A stretch of DNA of 64,000 bases from Roseibium aggregatum. Lineage in GTDB: Bacteria; Pseudomonadota; Alphaproteobacteria; Rhizobiales; Stappiaceae. The position numbers were made by a program, and so were the translations under genes. Positions 62,919-64,000 of this stretch are shown in pieces (positions within the stretch are counted from its first letter, which is position 1; every line of letters begins with the position of its first letter). Under the pieces are notes generated by a model. The model had not been told where the DNA came from and made no database searches. It saw nothing but the letters and a program-made list of their open reading frames with translations. The stretch spans positions 186,001-250,000 of the forward strand of contig NZ_JAEKJZ010000006.1 in assembly GCF_017309185.1 (NCBI RefSeq), given 5' to 3'.

Positions 62919-64000
62919 ATGACCGATGGCAGGAAATTCTTCGATGTTGGAGCCCGGGACGTTCTTCGTGCCGTCCTGGTCTCTACGCTGATGTTTACGT
63001 CAATACCGGCGCAGGCCGAATCCGCGAGTGGCGCCGCCCAAACGCTTGTGCGGGGCATGACGGAGTTCGACTGGCAGGCAGAGATCAAGAAGAGCGGCGA
63101 TCCGGCCGATCTGGTGCTGGATCTCGCGCCCGGAACCTATCTTTTCGCCAGGCTTGGCAAAGGACCGGAAGATCCGACCATCGATCTGATTTCTTCCGAG
63201 GGCACGTTTTTGCGACGCCTGTTCGAAGCCGATGACGAACGGCGTGCCTTCAATCTCATCGTCGAGGGTCGGGGCGACCGTATCAGGATCACGGCTTCGG
63301 ACACCGGCACGCCGTCTCAGGCGCTTCACATCGAAAAGATCGTGCCGCCCGGAGCCTGGCGTGACGGGAAGGCGACAAGCGACCCGCTGATCAGTCCGCG
63401 TCTCAAGGCGCTCGCGGCGAAGCTGGAGACGCCGCAGGCCATCGACAGTTTCTGGAGCGAAATCGAAAAAAGCGGAACGCCCATGCTGGAGGAAGGACGC
63501 GACGGGAAGGCTCTGGTGACGTTTCTTTACCGGGGCGCGAAACACAACGTGCGTATCTTCGGGTCCCCGTCTGCCGATCACGACTTCATGTACCGGCTCG
63601 CCGACAGCGATGTCTGGTACCGCTCCTACGAGCTGCCGGCGTCAACGCGTCTGGCCTATCGTCTGGCGGCGGATATCCCCGAGGTTCCGGGCACGGCTTA
63701 TGAAAACAGGGTCGCCATTCTTGCGACCGCCCAGGCCGACCCGCTCAACAGACATCCCTGGCCGGAGGAGGCCGTCGATCCGTGGCGGCAAAAATCTCTT
63801 TTGGAACTGCCCGAGGCGCCCGCTCAGCCTTACGCGGTCGAAAGCCTGGAAAACGGCCCCGGGGGAACGGTGGAAAGCTTTCCCTTCAAGAGCGAGGCGC
63901 TGGGCAACAGCCGAACGGTTTCACTTTACCGTCCGGTGGATTTCGATCCGCAAGACGATGAAGCCATCCTTCTGGTAATGCTGGACGGAACGGCTTACCG
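62919..64000 (+). CDS. Exported enterochelin-esterase-like protein, 5' part (truncated by window end)
   Basis: An open frame of 360 codons running off the window. A signal peptide is seen (VLRAVLVSTLMFTSIPAQA, cut after A33). Next comes a beta-domain of about 100 residues (GTYLFARLGKGPEDPTIDL). A Fes-type N-terminal domain follows (PMLEEGRDGKALVTFLYRG, VWYRSYELPASTRLAYRL, DPLNRHPWPEEAVDPW). The start of the alpha/beta-hydrolase domain is reached (ILLVMLDGTAY). It should hydrolyse a ferric catecholate siderophore, periplasmically like IroE. The catalytic serine lies outside the window. Confidence 0.8.
   Translation, partial: MTDGRKFFDVGARDVLRAVLVSTLMFTSIPAQAESASGAAQTLVRGMTEFDWQAEIKKSGDPADLVLDLAPGTYLFARLGKGPEDPTIDLISSEGTFLRRLFEADDERRAFNLIVEGRGDRIRITASDTGTPSQALHIEKIVPPGAWRDGKATSDPLISPRLKALAAKLETPQAIDSFWSEIEKSGTPMLEEGRDGKALVTFLYRGAKHNVRIFGSPSADHDFMYRLADSDVWYRSYELPASTRLAYRLAADIPEVPGTAYENRVAILATAQADPLNRHPWPEEAVDPWRQKSLLELPEAPAQPYAVESLENGPGGTVESFPFKSEALGNSRTVSLYRPVDFDPQDDEAILLVMLDGTAY

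Overview
The window is about 64 kb of GC-rich chromosomal DNA from an alphaproteobacterium, most likely of the order Hyphomicrobiales. The gene content and several gene orders (tlpA-argH-lptM-lysA-TIGR02302, hpt beside a zinc-ribbon protein and ftsEX, heparinase next to rsmB) recall Stappia/Roseibium/Labrenzia-type marine bacteria; that family assignment is recollection-based inference. Most genes are housekeeping. I see no rRNA, tRNA, CRISPR array, integrase, transposase or prophage.

Layout. 1-8.2 kb: the 3' end of a gene that is probably trmD, a convergent LuxR-type regulator, rplS, leuC, an HNH endonuclease, and two tandem Tad/vWA-domain membrane proteins. 8.3-18.7 kb: acs, then a minus-strand urease cluster ureD-ureA-ureB-(two LprI-like exported proteins)-ureC-(unknown)-(GST)-ureE-ureF-ureG-(GNAT-like). 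19.1-27.3 kb: D-alanyl-D-alanine carboxypeptidase, a small acidic protein, a COG0523/CobW GTPase behind a perfect Zur-type palindrome, TesB thioesterase, UbiH-type hydroxylase, SDR, HIG1 protein, corrinoid adenosyltransferase and rhomboid protease. 27.3-29.6 kb: a divergent module of a lipoprotein, a Gly/Ser-rich exported protein, a sigma factor and a membrane anti-sigma-like protein. 29.9-35.2 kb: etfB-etfA, 3-hydroxyacyl-CoA dehydrogenase, an acyl-CoA ligase and three tiny proteins with a common C-terminus. 35.2-47.4 kb: tlpA, argH, lptM, lysA, TIGR02302 protein, response regulator, hpt, zinc-ribbon protein, ftsE-ftsX, YdcF-like protein, 1-acyl-glycerol-3-phosphate acyltransferase. 47.5-58.1 kb: heparinase family protein, rsmB, htpX, SDHAF4 family protein, SGNH hydrolase, DapC-like aminotransferase, ftsK, lolA. 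58.1-64 kb: a REP doublet, an orphan ATP-grasp protein, and an iron-uptake locus (AraC regulator, TonB siderophore receptor, exported enterochelin-esterase-like protein cut by the window end).

How genes work together. The urease genes supply structural subunits (A, B, C) and the nickel-insertion factors (D, E, F, G). EtfAB with the acyl-CoA genes serves beta-oxidation or butyrate-type metabolism. FtsE/FtsX, FtsK and the carboxypeptidase serve division and cell wall. A perfect CtrA box (TTAA-N7-TTAA) lies upstream of ftsE and weaker versions lie upstream of the motility-type small protein, the small acidic protein and the aminotransferase-ftsK pair.

The best candidates for something undescribed are the sigma/anti-sigma module, in which the extracytoplasmic domain of the anti-sigma-like protein resembles the neighbouring lipoprotein; the three consecutive small proteins that share a GLGxxVD[VI][ST][AV] C-terminus; and an 86-nt nested stem-loop element after the TIGR02302 gene. 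All coordinates and motifs were read by eye; no database search was run.
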